From NCBI GenBank assembly GCA_019188255.1, contig JAETXT010000002.1:868001-932000 (forward strand): a DNA stretch of 64,000 nt, in the 5' to 3' direction. Origin of the DNA: Verticillium longisporum (taxonomy: Eukaryota > Ascomycota > Sordariomycetes > Glomerellales > Plectosphaerellaceae). Within the stretch, counting starts at the first letter, position 1. Each line of letters begins with the position of its first letter. The notes under the pieces are model-generated. The model did no database searches. It was not told the DNA's origin and worked only from the letters and a program-made list of their open reading frames with translations. Shown here in pieces: positions 34,816 through 45,013 of this stretch. The translations under genes were made by a program, and so were the position numbers.

Positions 34816-35102
34816 TATTAAACTAATATTAGGGGGTTCCCTAGGGTAGTAATCTCGGTAGGGGATTACCGATATAGTGATTACCGTAGCTAGGATTTAT
34901 AGCTCTTAGGAGCACGTAAATTATAGTTTACGTAATCGGTAAATTAGATAGGTATATCTAACTTACGTAGATAGTAGTAATTTAGAGAGAGATTATTAAT
35001 TATATTATAAGACTTATATTACCTACCCTATCTATTTAGAGCTCTTAGGTATAGCTAAAGCAATAAAACGGGGTTTATATAAGTAGTAAAGCCCTCTTAA
35101 TA
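34816..35102 (+). repeat. LTR 3 (3' LTR of copia Y)
   Basis: 287 bp, TATTAAACTAATATTAGGGG to CTCTTAATA. It aligns to LTR 2 end to end, with most differences CA/TG in LTR 2 versus TA here. Confidence 0.78.
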
Positions 35103-36012
35103 ACTATATATATATACTATATCCTAGATTAATAGCTCCTACGATTAATATTAATTAAGTTCTTACGCTTCGCTATTCTCTTAGTAGGAGGGGTAATAGA
35201 TATAGGGGCTTTATACTTAAATAGTATTATCGAGGCTAAGATAAGAGAAAAAGAGAGAGAGAGAGAGTAATAAAAATAGGGATTTAATAATCGTCGGAGC
35301 TCTAAAATAGTAGATTAGGCTAATTAATCTTAAAAATAAAGAATTATTATAGGGAAAAGGGAAAATAAAAGGACTAGAATTACTATAATTTACTAATTAG
35401 ATATATAGATCTATAGAATATAATATTTACTAAACTAGCTTAATAGGACCTATTAATCCTATTTAAGTAATTTAATTCTATTATTCTTATTAAAGGCGGT
35501 TTAATTCTATTATTCCTATTAAGAAAGCTAATAAAAGGGGTAATAATAATTATTCTTCTACCTTCTATTAATATATTAGCGATTTAGAGATTTTAGGAGC
35601 CCGTATCTAGCTATTATAAGAGTATTATTTAATTAGCTATTATATTATTTAATTACTATTTATTTCCTTTATTAAAGGGTTTAAAAGCCTATTCCTATTA
35701 TTTAATTATAACTTAATTCGTTTCCTTAGAGAGCTATTTAATAGCTAGTTTAATTAATCTATAGCGCTAGGGACTAGGGATTTAGCGCTTATAGGAATAG
35801 TAGTATTAAGCTGTATTTTTCCTTATTCTATTTATTATTCTCCTATTATTACTTATTTACTTATTCATTTATTCATTTTATAGATTAAGATAATAGATCT
35901 AATATACTAGAGACTAGAGGATTATAAGCGCATTAGAATAGCTATTAATATAAATAATAGAGCCCGATATTAGTCCCTTAAGCAATCCTATCTATAAAGA
36001 AAAGATAGCTAG

Positions 36013-36301
36013 TATTAAACTAATATTAGGGGATTACCTAGGTCGGTAATTACTGTATAGGATTTACCGATATAGTAATTACCGGGGCTAGGATTCATAG
36101 CTCTTAGGAGTACGTGATTCATAGCTTACGTAATCGGTAAATTAGATAGGTATATCTAATTTACGTAGGTAGTAGTAATTTAGAGAGATAGAATTATTAA
36201 TAATTATAACCCTTATATTACCTACCCTACTAATTTAGAGCTCTCAGGCATAGCCAAAGTAATGAATCAGGGTTTATATAAGTAGTAAAGCCCTCTTAAT
36301 A
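36013..36301 (+). repeat. LTR 4 (3' LTR of copia X)
   Basis: 289 bp, TATTAAACTAATATTAGGGG to CTCTTAATA. It is followed directly by hAT-derived sequence. Confidence 0.75.
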
Positions 36302-36880
36302 ATTATATATAATAGCTATTATCCTCTACCCTAGGCTAGGAATATAATAGCTAGAAGTATAATAGACGATATTAGAATAATTAATATAGTTTTATAAATC
36401 TTATACTAGCTTATATATCTATTAGAAGCGATAATATTATTAAGGTTAATTACTATTATAATAGGATATACTATTAATAGCTATAAGCTTTAACGAAATA
36501 TAAGCATTATAATAAGCTATTAACTTAATACTATTTAACGATTAGATATATAATCGTCGTTAGAGGGCAATTCTAATAGACTCTAAACTTAATCGATACC
36601 TCTATTTCGACCTAATATAGACTACCAATATTAAAGACCCTATTAATTAGTAGATAAGTTAAGAGGAGGCGTTCCCTATAATTAGCCGCTTAGCCCTCGA
36701 TATCCTTATTATCCTAGTAATAGCTATTAACTATAAGAGGGCGTTCAGCCTTATAAAGCTTATATTAACGTCGTAGAGGCTTACGATAGCTTTAGATATA
36801 TTAGAAGAGGTCTAGTGCCTTAGAAATTAGCTTTATAGTAGCGCTATTATACTAGGAGGGCTTAAGTATTTAATATTATA
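36302..36880 (+). pseudogene. hAT transposase, C-terminal part, RIP-inactivated
   Basis: In one frame, read through stops, it gives KLNRYLYFDLI, EEAFPIISRLALDIL, KRAFSLIKLILTS, RLTIALDILEEV and CLRNWLYS. This is the hAT C-terminal dimerisation block (ERxFSxxKxxxTxxRxxL and CLRNWL). It is separated from the N-terminal part by the copia nest. Confidence 0.65.
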
Positions 36881-37017
36881 AACGTTAATTATTCTAGTAA
36901 GTCGTCTAGTTAGCGATAGCTTTATTTACTAATTTAAACTATATTAAATCTAGTTAATTAATTTAAATAGTTAAATCTATAGTCCGAAATATATTAAATA
37001 ATTAATTCTACTCCTGA

Positions 37018-37049
37018 TATTTGAATTAATTAAATTGACGGCAGTGCTG
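37018..37049 (-). repeat. Right terminal inverted repeat of the hAT relic
   Basis: Reverse complement starts CAGCACTGCCGTCAATTTAA. The AT-rich composition stops here: the next bases (CCTAAAAATACTAGTCGC) return to normal sequence. Confidence 0.75.
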
Positions 37050-37618
37050 CCTAAAAATACTAGTCGCATCGAAAATAACTTAATAATGCTCGTAATCAAT
37101 GCAAGGAAAAGTACATCACCTCCTATGAAACCCCAACAATAGGCGAGGTTGTATTCCAGCAAATTTGAGAAATGACTGAACTAAAAGACTTTACGTTACG
37201 ATTAGATAGGCTACTGCTGATCCGTGCCTCCAAAAAAAATTCTTTTGACGGTCTCTTCGAACTGAAACTCAAGATCAGCTCGCCCATGACCAAAGCCCGA
37301 GGTTTATTGCCAGCTGCCTTTTGGTCGTAGAGATGCACCCCATATTTTCTTTGTCCAAGGTTTTGTATATGCCGTTCCTTTATGACATCGAAGCCGCAGC
37401 CTCAAATTTGATAACGAGAAAATGGATAACGTAACGTCACTCATGAGGTAGATTCACACTAGGGAAGAGTTAATTCGCGAGAAGGGCGACGTCCCTGTCA
37501 ACAGAAGAAATGCTGATGTTAAGCCTTAAGATCCTCGTGACAAAGGTTTATCTTGCCAAACTGCCACGCTCTGGTAAAGTAACACTCATGACTGATACTG
37601 GCCCATCGAATTGGAACA
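37050..37618. other. Intergenic, right flank of the island
   Basis: Normal composition. Short minus frames (36,977-37,338) have no recognisable domain. Probably the 3' flank of the 37,619 gene. Confidence 0.5.
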
Positions 37619-38908
37619 TCATTCCTGATCTTCATCAAGATCATGAGCATCGGAGGATAGTCTGTTGAGAATGATGGGGTCCTCGATGGTTGGTGGTTGT
37701 GTTATGGTAGCCCCAGCGTCTAGGATAGCTGGGAACTTGTCCGACATACTGCTGATGTCGGATGGAAGAACTAGAGGAGGAGGTGACTGCAGTTTTGCTC
37801 GAGATCGCGACGCCGATAGTTGGGAGCCATGCTGTTGTGGCAAGGTAGGAGTGAACTGGGTAGATGTTGAATGATTCGGGTGCAAGATAGCACGGTGAAT
37901 AGAGCTTCTGCCAAGTTGCTCAAAGTGGGAATCTATGCTCCTTTGCTTCTTTTCGTGTCGGTAGCCTAGAATCTTACGCCATTAGAAAAATACAAATAAC
38001 CTCAGCGCAAGAACGCTGCTTACGCGGACGACGTCCAGGTGTAGTCCTTTGAGGCCCTGTCCTCGAACCAGATGAAACACCTGTGGCGGCACGAGAAGGG
38101 CGTCGAAGTGCGCTTGGTGAGACACGAGGGTCAGAGCCAGCAGAATCCCTAACAACGCGAGGGCGTGCGGAGATGAGGCGATGAGCCGACTCGGCCTGTT
38201 GCAGAGAAGGCAGAGATGGTCTGGGCACTGCATCACGGGCTTCGAGCAGCATTCTCCGGAGAGAGCTGCCGATGACCACGTAAATGTGCCTTTGCGCAAA
38301 CCAAGCGGAACGGACTTCTGTCATAGCAATAGCTTGGATATTTCTTTCAGGGATCCCGAAGTGTAGTAGGCGGACCCTGGTCGGGAAGTACCGCTGCGCG
38401 GACAGGAGCCCAAATCCGGTCATGTATCCCCTCCCTTCCATAGACGGCGGCAGCTCAGGCTGTTGATATCGTACAGCCGAGTCAGGTCCGCTGCTATGGC
38501 AGTGTAAGGTGATGCGGCGTAAACTGCGCCCACGGCCTGGAATATCCCGTACGTGTCCTTGATTTCTATCTCGAAAGGTTCGGAAAACTGGCCGACTGCC
38601 ATCTCAGCGTCCAACGGACATGATCGGTCCTCAGCAGCGGCTTGTCCTTGGGTAGTATCCTGGGTTTCAAAAACAAATTGTAACGGAGGTGCTCCACTGA
38701 CCATATCCTCTTTGTCCATTCCAAGGGTCCGTGATGTAATCAACGCAATATCGAACGAACTTTTTTCTCCGGTTAAAGAACCCGAGACCATCGGCCCACT
38801 GACAATGTCTTGGGCTTGCATACCAGGGGCAACTCCAGATGTAGTCCATAGGATGCAGTCATCAGGATCGCGGGAGCGATCATTGTGGCCTTGGTTGATG
38901 TTCGCCAT
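37619..38908 (-). CDS. Unrecognised two-exon protein, about 410 residues, with one frame break
   Basis: Exon 1 runs from ATG 38,908 to 38,024 and exon 2 from 37,965 to the stop at 37,619. The 58-nt intron has good signals (GTAAGC, CTAAT branch, TTCTAG) and matching phase. Two frames of exon 1 join only if one base is missing between about 38,440 and 38,530, the same direction of error as elsewhere in the window. Residues ~160-250 carry hydrophobic and aromatic patches (LLHFGIPERNIQAIAMTEVR, RHIYVVIGSSLRRMLLEARD). The tail is Ser/Pro/Gln-rich and ends acidic (DAHDLDEDQE). No known domain is recognised. The gene is supported by the intron and by continuous coding character, not by homology. Confidence 0.5.
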
Positions 38909-40672
38909 GGCAGCACTTCAAGGCGTTGGAGCAACGCCTTGCGTGACTCCAAAAGGCATCGCAGGATGGGAAAGAGAAGAGCCAAAGAATACCCAGAGTC
39001 TGTCGCACCGTTTCTGATGTATTTCTGGTTCCAACGACAGCCAAGATGAACCGACGACCGAACAACAACCCTGACCTAAGACCTGTGTGGAATAAACGGG
39101 GCACGAAGTTGACTGGTCGGGCCGGAAGGGCAGGATGCCGGTTGACAGATGAAATAACTCGCAGTCGATGTCCGTGGGGAATGGTATTCCCAATGGTTTC
39201 GAGATATTGTATTCTGTTGGGAGAATTCTTTGATTTTGTGAGCTGTTGCAGTGAGGATAAGGAGCTGACGGACAGCTTTGGTGTCGATATACGTTCTGAC
39301 TGAAGATTCCAAAGGGGGTATGTTGTTAAGGACCCATACATCAGTGCGAACTTGTCCGCGGAAGGCGAGCCTGAACCAAAAGTAGTTTGAGCCGAAGGAA
39401 CTTTTCTTACAGGAAAGCATCGCGGATAAGAGGTGTGCAGCTCCTGATTTAATCTTGGGCCATGATGGTGTGTAACACACACCAAACTTCTCAGGAGACG
39501 CGCACCCAGAAGTATCATTCGCAAGACACATCTGGGCTATTGCCTACATCAGTGGGTTGGGCATCATTTGAAAGTTCAATACCGACGGATGCCGGTCATT
39601 AAACAACTTGCTTTACCCGCCCGAATTTACAGTTCCATATCGACAACCATTTCCCCTTTGCAAAGAAAGTTGTCTTGCAATTGCAAAAAACCCCTGCCTT
39701 TTCGAGGAGTGTGGCGCTACTACAGCAGAACTGTTCTGATCATGCACGCGCACTGATTTTGGCTGTGACAAGAATCGAAGGCACGAAGACTCTGTGCATG
39801 ATGTCGCAATGGAATTTCGGTATGGCTGGCCGTGGCGGTATTCTTCCATTTCCAATCAATACCTGTTAGCGACCTGCGTTGATATCTCAGGGCGTCATCG
39901 GTTGCGATACCGAGACCAATCAATCAGCCGGGGAACCTTGAGTGAGGCGACCCTGAATCAAGTGGCCGTCGGCTACCTCCCCAGAGCCTTGCCGTCGGAG
40001 CTCAGCTGGATCTGGTTCCTGCACTCGTGCCCTACCTTGGACCGGGATGTCAGTCTTGGCTCCTGATGACAACCACCACCACGGTGACAGTCTGTCCTCC
40101 AACGATGGCTGTTGATGGAATGGACCCAAATGTGGTGTGGAAGAGGATGCATGGGGTTGGCAGTGCTCCTCGTCTATTCATAGCTTTGGGTCACGATGAG
40201 GCTGCAGGGCTTCCGGCATCAGGTCAGGGCGTCTTAGGCTGCTTATAGCCAAGACATCGGCTTCTGCGAGTTAGATTATCATGATAGAATGGTTGGAAGG
40301 CGTGGGCACTGGCTTTCAGGGCGAGGGAAATGCTAGACCGGGCGAATGCGCAGGTATGAATGGGGGTATCGAAAGCCCTACCATCTTCTTCGCTCGACTG
40401 CCATTTGGGCACCTTTGAGAATAGTGATAGAAGCCTCCAAATCTTCACAACGGATATAAAGTGAGGATATCGATGTCTGAAGTGAAGTCGCATCTTGGCT
40501 CGGGGCTTCATAGTATGCCCCAAAGAAAGAGTCGCACGTTCTACCTGGTTTTCTGGGAGTCTACAGGGTGGCAAGATCATATTACAATTTGCTGAGCATT
40601 CTGTCCGTTCAACAGCCACATCAATACACAAATTCGCTCAATCAAAGTCAACGTGGCCGAAGGACAGCGAGC
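38909..40672. other. Divergent intergenic region, no gene recognised
   Basis: 1.8 kb between divergent genes. A minus open frame at 38,880-39,524 overlaps the start of the 37,619 gene in another frame and has no domain. Treated as promoter sequence of both neighbours. Confidence 0.45.
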
Positions 40673-41167
40673 ATGGCCCAGAAAGCCCTTTCAGCAGCCG
40701 AAGAAGAACAACCGGGCCCCACCACCCATCCACGTCGAAGCAGCCGACTACGGCAAATCCGCAATCCAAGCCATACACCGACATCATGTTCCACGAACCA
40801 GACTACAAACCTTTCTGGGGCCGAGCCTGCAAGCTCGGCATCCACACAGGCCACGAGTGAGCAGTCGCACCGTCCTCAGCAGGGCTCCGCTTCTGGTCGG
40901 CGTCGCCGCGCGTGTGCCGAGGCCGCCGCACGGCCGGGCCATGCGGTTCCGTTTTACCTTGCCATGACGCCGGCGACGGACCCACAGCAGCGACGGAAAC
41001 CGGTGGTCTATGTCCCGGCTGTGCCGGAGGAGCAGATCCCTAGCCACATTGACTTTGTCAACGACCCGGCGCACAAGTTCTGGACCTGGAGCCGGGAGAA
41101 GCAGGGTTGGTTCCACGAAGACGAGGAGGCTGGGAAAGTCATCTGGGCGCCGACGGAGCTGGATTAA
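40673..41167 (+). CDS. Small protein with C-terminal PAHKFWTWS...WFH...ELD motif (copy 2)
   Basis: 164 residues from the first ATG in frame (MAQKALSAAEEEQ); the frame is open further upstream but without an ATG. The head is basic and Ser/Thr-rich with an RRSSRLRQ stretch of the kind seen in DNA- or chromatin-binding proteins. The end (PAHKFWTWSREKQGWFHEDE, ending APTELD) matches the end of the 18,961 gene. Short, without signal peptide or membrane segment. Function unknown; paralogy with copy 1 is inferred from the C-terminal block only. Confidence 0.7.
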   Translation: MAQKALSAAEEEQPGPTTHPRRSSRLRQIRNPSHTPTSCSTNQTTNLSGAEPASSASTQATSEQSHRPQQGSASGRRRRACAEAAARPGHAVPFYLAMTPATDPQQRRKPVVYVPAVPEEQIPSHIDFVNDPAHKFWTWSREKQGWFHEDEEAGKVIWAPTELD

Positions 41168-41938
41168 AGCTGTGCCTGCCGTTCTTCTTGCAGTTCCTTT
41201 GCGTTTGTCAAATATTCTCTCTGTTACGTCTTTTGTTTTATTTCATTGAGTGCTTCTTCCTCTCTCTCTCTCTCTTGACCTTTTTGACCTTTATAGAATA
41301 TGACTATTCTGGGGGAGGCGTTCGAAATGAACGGGTACAGGGTTGCATGCGACGGTTATTAGATATGCGCGAGAATTTAGCATCGCAGGGCAGGATCATT
41401 CGGTCGTTTTACTACGCTTCGCGAAGTCCAGGCGGAATACAGAGCGGGATCCTCACTGTTGATCAAGAGCTGCAATGCCGTGTCTGTGAGACGCTGAAGC
41501 ACGCAACATGAAAGCGATTTCTGTTTCTGACAGAAATCAAAATGACCATAATCTAAAGCGGATTTGTGATATCTCCTACACAACAGCACCAAAAAGACAC
41601 CACCAGCAACGCCATACCGCGCCAGCCGACAGGGAAATCCAGCCCAGTAAATCAAGCAGCGACAGAACCGCGGATCCAAGGACAGGAAGTAAAGAGGGTA
41701 TCATTGGTCCCCTGTGAGCATCATGAGTGGAAGAAATGAATAAACAAGAAGAAAGAAAAGGGCAAAAAGGTCGTCCATCCGCTCCACCCCCTCTCGAATC
41801 GCCCTCTGACGTCTCCCCTCCTTTGCTAGATTTCGTGGATTTGCCCTCGTATGTGTCACTCAAACATATATGTTGTAGCAGCCGTCCAGTTTTCCACGCC
41901 GCGTCAGTCTGTACAGTTTCTTTTTTGACTTCATGGCA
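41168..41938. other. Convergent 3' intergenic region
   Basis: Between two convergent stop codons. Contains a CT microsatellite near 41,258-41,275. No gene recognised. Confidence 0.55.
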
Positions 41939-43465
41939 CTACTCCTTCATCTTGACGTAGTTGCTGGGGAAGATGCCAGTCCTGCCGCCGATTTGACCAG
42001 TCCTGCTTTGTGTCAGCATGTTCACACCACGATCAGGTCAGCTACAGACAAAAACGTACCACCAATCATTTGCGCTGTCAGTCTTCTTCGTCACAGTAAT
42101 GACCTCGCCCTTCTTGAAGCCCAGGTCGCCCGGCTGGTCCGCGTCAAAGGTGAAGACGGCCACGGCCTCGTTCTGTCGCAGCAGCGCCTGCTTGGGCGCA
42201 AAACTGGGTTCCGCCGCCGTCGGCCGACCGGGGCCGGTCCTGGACACGCCGAGGCCGCTGTTTGTTCTGCTGTTGCTGAAGAAGCCGTCATCATCGTCGC
42301 GACGGGATGCGAACGTGTTGGACCGCGAGACGCCTCCGAAGCTCCCACCGCCTCCACCCGAGGGACGATCATAGACATCGTCCTGCCAAGTGCTGCTGCG
42401 CTTGGGCCCGCCGAAGCCGTCGTCGCGCTGGCTGTCGCCGTACTGGCTTTCGCGGCGCGACATGCCCTCGCCCATGGCATCACCGCGACGGCCGTTCCAG
42501 ACAACGTCGTCGTGGTTGTTGTCGTAGACCGGCGCGTCATTGTACATGGGGTCGTTGCCGGCGACCGAGCCGCTGCGACCGAGGCCGGAAAAGGCGCGGC
42601 CGTTGAGAATGGCCATGAGAGCCTGGGACTGGGGCGGCGGCGCAACGCCGCCAGACAGGATCTGCTGGGCAGTGTAGCGGGTGCCGTAGAGCTTCTCGTT
42701 GGCGTCGCGGCGCTCGATGATACCAGAGCCCTCGAGAGAGACACCGGCAAAGAGACCCTTCGTCTTGGAGTAGGAGAAGATGCCGGCGACGCTGCGCAGG
42801 GAGGCAGCACCGGCAGCCTCGGCATTGCGTCCGACAGGACCGGCTGCGAGGGAAACGTTGCCGCCGAGGGTCAGGGAGCCGGCCTGAGCAAAGGTCTTGA
42901 CGGCATTGGCGTCGTTGAGAATGAAGACAAAGTCGGTCAGCTCAAAGCCGATCTGGCCGCCAAAGCCGCCGCCGACCGTGGCAATGGCGCTGGGTGCGCT
43001 CCAGCTGCCACGGGGTAGGCGAGCGACGACGAGGCCGCTGCCGAAGCGACCGGAGCCGAGGAAGCCGGCTTTGAGAACGGTGAGGATGGCAAGGCCCTGC
43101 AGATGGAAGAGTCAGCACGAGTCGTCACGATATATAGCGATGAATGCGGCAAGGATGTGACGAGGGTCGGCAGCAGACGTGAATTCGACGAAGAGACGTG
43201 TATACCTTGGCGTTTGCGAGGACGGACGGTGGGATGATCTTGTCGGGACCAAAAGCTTGCCGCGGGTCGATGAAGGAGGTCAGGATTTTGCCGCACTTTC
43301 TACACTCCGCTACAGAAAGATAAGTCAGTTTAGCTGGTATGCGGCTTGTCGACAGAGTTCGTCGGCAAGCTACGGAATGGCCGGGGAGTTTGGGGCTTGG
43401 GGAACATGGGGCGGGTGATGCAACATACACGCCATGGACGACGGGAGGGGGTTGTTGAGACCCAT
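41939..43465 (-). CDS. YSC84: YSC84/LSB3-type actin-patch protein with C-terminal SH3 domain
   Basis: Binds lipids and actin through the SYLF (Ysc84) domain and partner proteins through SH3; it acts at endocytic actin patches in yeast. Four exons: 43465-43429, 43309-43206, 43096-42060 and 42002-41939. The introns are 119, 109 and 57 nt (GTATGT, GTATAC, GTACGT donors). The product is 413 residues with an intact frame. The start MGLNNPLPSSM and the SYLF blocks ECRKCGKILTSFIDP, GLAILTVLKAGFLGSGRFGS, GGGFGGQIGFELTDFVFILN, AGSLTLGGNVSLAAGPVGRN and SYSKTKGLFAGVSLEGS are diagnostic. The linker (residues ~220-350) is Gly/Asp/Arg-rich and disordered. The SH3 domain is AVAVFTFDADQPGDLGFKKG, DWW and GIFPSNYV. 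Confidence 0.95.
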
Positions 43466-44591
43466 GGTTGAACGTGACCGGGTTTGACGAGGTATTCAAA
43501 GTCGAAGAGGGCAGACGAAGCTGGAGGGGAGGGAGTAGGAGGTTGAAAGAAGGCTGACAGTGGGCGGGGTGAGCGAGAATGGAAGAAGTGTCGTGGAGTT
43601 TAGGTCGTAGGTTCAGGCAAGTTAGTTGTAGGAGGATCGGGTGGGCGCAGGCGCAGGCGCGAGTGAGTGATGGCGGGTCGGATTACGTAGTGGGGGTCGG
43701 GCAGTTGGGTTCCCTCTCGTTTGCGGCACTAAGTCTTGGCTGTGCAGCTCTACCCAGATGGTTTGATCAAAGGCGTGGCAAGATGCTGAGACATAAAGTA
43801 AAGCTCGATCGAGGATGAAGCCGAAGGGCCGGCACGCGCGTCGCAGGCAGGTCGGGCTTCTCCCGAACTCGAAATTTGACGAGGCTCGCGGTCGCCAGGT
43901 ACGGGACAATCCCAACGTCACGTCAGACTGGCACCCACGGACTCCAGAGGCGGAAGCTATGGGCAGCAGGCCGCCCATCATTCTGCGGGGAAAGAGCGCC
44001 CAACGCCGCTGTACCGCTGCACCCAAAAGTCCGCTGAGGGGAAAAGAAGGAGTATTGTGGCGGTGCATCGCCCGGTGTCACGGCTGAGCCACGCTCCCCG
44101 CGCACGATTCGCCGTTCTCTACTTACCTACCAGGTCGGCAAGGTAGGGTACCTAGCGTGCCTAGGTAGTGATTGGTGTGCTCGCTTCTCCAGTCAGATGC
44201 CACCCAAGAGTCAGAGTGCTGGACCGCCGTGTCTCGGCCCCCACCCCTGCCCAGGCCATCCCCCCTGTGACCTTCTGCTCCGGCTGGGGTTCGTCACTCT
44301 CTCGCCCCCCTTGTTCTCCATTGCGAAAGACCCGAAGTCCTGCTGCACGCAACCTCAGTCCCGAGTCCGACGACAAGACCGACCGAACGAATATCCTACC
44401 GCGCCACCATCAACGACACAGCTGACGACACCCGCCTACCCGCTGCTGCCTTGACCGTAAGGGTTCATCCTCTCCACCGCTGACCAGCCATCACCGCCGA
44501 TCGACGTCGCATCCCGACCACGGCCCACGGCCCACGTGAAACATCGCCATCAGCATCACTTCCCTCGCCTGCCCCCCCTCCACCGCCCACC
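43466..44591. promoter_or_regulatory. Shared divergent promoter of YSC84 and SFT1
   Basis: 1.1 kb between divergent starts. A dense cluster of CTTACCTACC, GGTAGGGTACCTAG and GCCTAGGTAG motifs lies at 44,121-44,168, the densest occurrence of this motif family in the window. CT-rich sequence precedes the SFT1 ATG. Confidence 0.45.
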
Positions 44592-45013
44592 ATGTCCGAA
44601 GCCTACGAGCGCGAGCGCCAGAACAACGCACGCCTCGACGAGCTCTCCTCCAAGATCTCCGCCCTGCGCGGCGTGACCGTTGACATCTACGACAACGCCC
44701 GCGCCCAGGATGTCATCGACAATACCGTGCGTCTCCTACCCCCCGATTCTGCCTCGCGACCCTCAGACACAGCAAATCCTCCGCCGCCTCATGCTGCCTC
44801 CCGCCCTCTTCTTCTCTAGACACTCCCAAACCAGCTGACACAAGAAACACACAGTCCGACACGTTCTCCTCCATGTCCACGTCCCTCAAGGGATCCGCCT
44901 CGCGCATGGGCCGCATGGCCGCCTCCGGGAACAAGGTCGCCATCTTGAAGCTGTCGGGCATCATCATTGGCGTCTTCATCTTCCTGTATTACGTATCCAA
45001 GCTGTTCTTCTGA
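44592..45013 (+). CDS. sft1: SNARE protein Sft1 (Bet1/Sft1 family, Qc-SNARE)
   Basis: Membrane-anchored SNARE of intra-Golgi and endosome-to-Golgi vesicle fusion. Two exons, 44,592-44,726 and 44,855-45,013, with a 128-nt intron (GTGCGT, GCTGAC branch, ACACAG). 97 residues, the normal length. The SNARE helix runs YERERQNNARLDELSSKISA, LRGVTVDIYDNA, then SDTFSSMSTSLKGSASRM, and a C-terminal membrane anchor (AILKLSGIIIGVFIFLYYVS, then KLFF) sits at the very end, as expected for a tail-anchored SNARE. Intact. Confidence 0.93.

Larger units (their letters stand above)
23893..35102 (+). mobile_element. Ty1/copia retrotransposon Y (inner, near full length), nested in X
   Basis: Bounded by LTR 2 (23,893-24,179) and LTR 3 (34,816-35,102). 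Removing the two pogo-like insertions leaves about 7.5 kb. Reading through RIP stops gives copia-type patterns on the plus strand: reverse transcriptase near 30,015-30,240 (SRLVVQGY, LLTQSPTI, SQRLILAI, QAY-QS) and RNase H near 30,690-31,228, continuing after the second pogo element at 33,093-33,260 (DNP, then ALEALI-S-E--IRIKG). It was inserted in X after GGGAAG at 23,892. No clear target duplication remains (GGAAG left, ACTAT right), so a rearrangement accompanied or followed insertion. Confidence 0.75.
22081..36301 (+). mobile_element. Ty1/copia retrotransposon X (outer, deleted), nested in the hAT relic
   Basis: Bounded by LTR 1 (22,081-22,369) and LTR 4 (36,013-36,301). X keeps only 1.5 kb of 5' internal sequence (22,370-23,892) and 0.9 kb of 3' internal sequence (35,103-36,012). 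The 5' piece is homologous to Y at 24,180-25,330 plus 27,186 to about 27,566. The 3' piece is homologous to Y at about 33,925-34,815. Because the left piece is purely 5' and the right piece purely 3', nesting of Y inside X explains the layout better than a tandem array. About 4.5 kb of X is missing at the junction. It is more heavily RIP-mutated than Y. Confidence 0.7.
20690..37049 (+). mobile_element. hAT-family DNA transposon relic, hosting all other elements of the AT-rich island
   Basis: Both ends carry matching inverted repeats starting CAGC(G/A)CTGC(T/C)GTCAATT. The flanks CCCCAAAA (20,682-20,689) and CCTAAAAA (37,050-37,057) match at 6 of 8 positions, consistent with a decayed 8-bp hAT target duplication. 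Read through RIP stops, the plus strand just inside the left end (21,661-22,080) has the hAT pattern PFD-F at the start, then LNP, KSQIYF-F-YWTS and L-LDN. Just inside the right end (36,580-36,880) it has the hAT dimerisation pattern AFPI-SRLALDI, then RAFS--KL-LTS-RL, then LEEV-CLRNWL. Subtracting the nested copia (14,221 bp) leaves about 2.1 kb, so the hAT itself is shortened. It is heavily RIP-mutated and inactive. Confidence 0.75.

Noticed and set aside
22081..36301. Tandem array of three copia elements sharing LTRs
   Set aside because: The left internal piece is only 5' sequence and the right piece only 3' sequence, which fits nesting.
20690..37049. Mitochondrial DNA insertion or centromeric AT-rich DNA as the origin of the block
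   Set aside because: The block has hAT ends, four LTR copies and copia/hAT protein patterns, and the bias is specific to CpA/TpG.
38880..39524. 214-residue minus frame
   Set aside because: Overlaps the start of the better supported two-exon gene in another frame and has no recognisable domain.
42307..43018. Long plus-strand frames over the YSC84 gene
   Set aside because: Antisense shadows; the minus strand carries the complete SYLF and SH3 domains.
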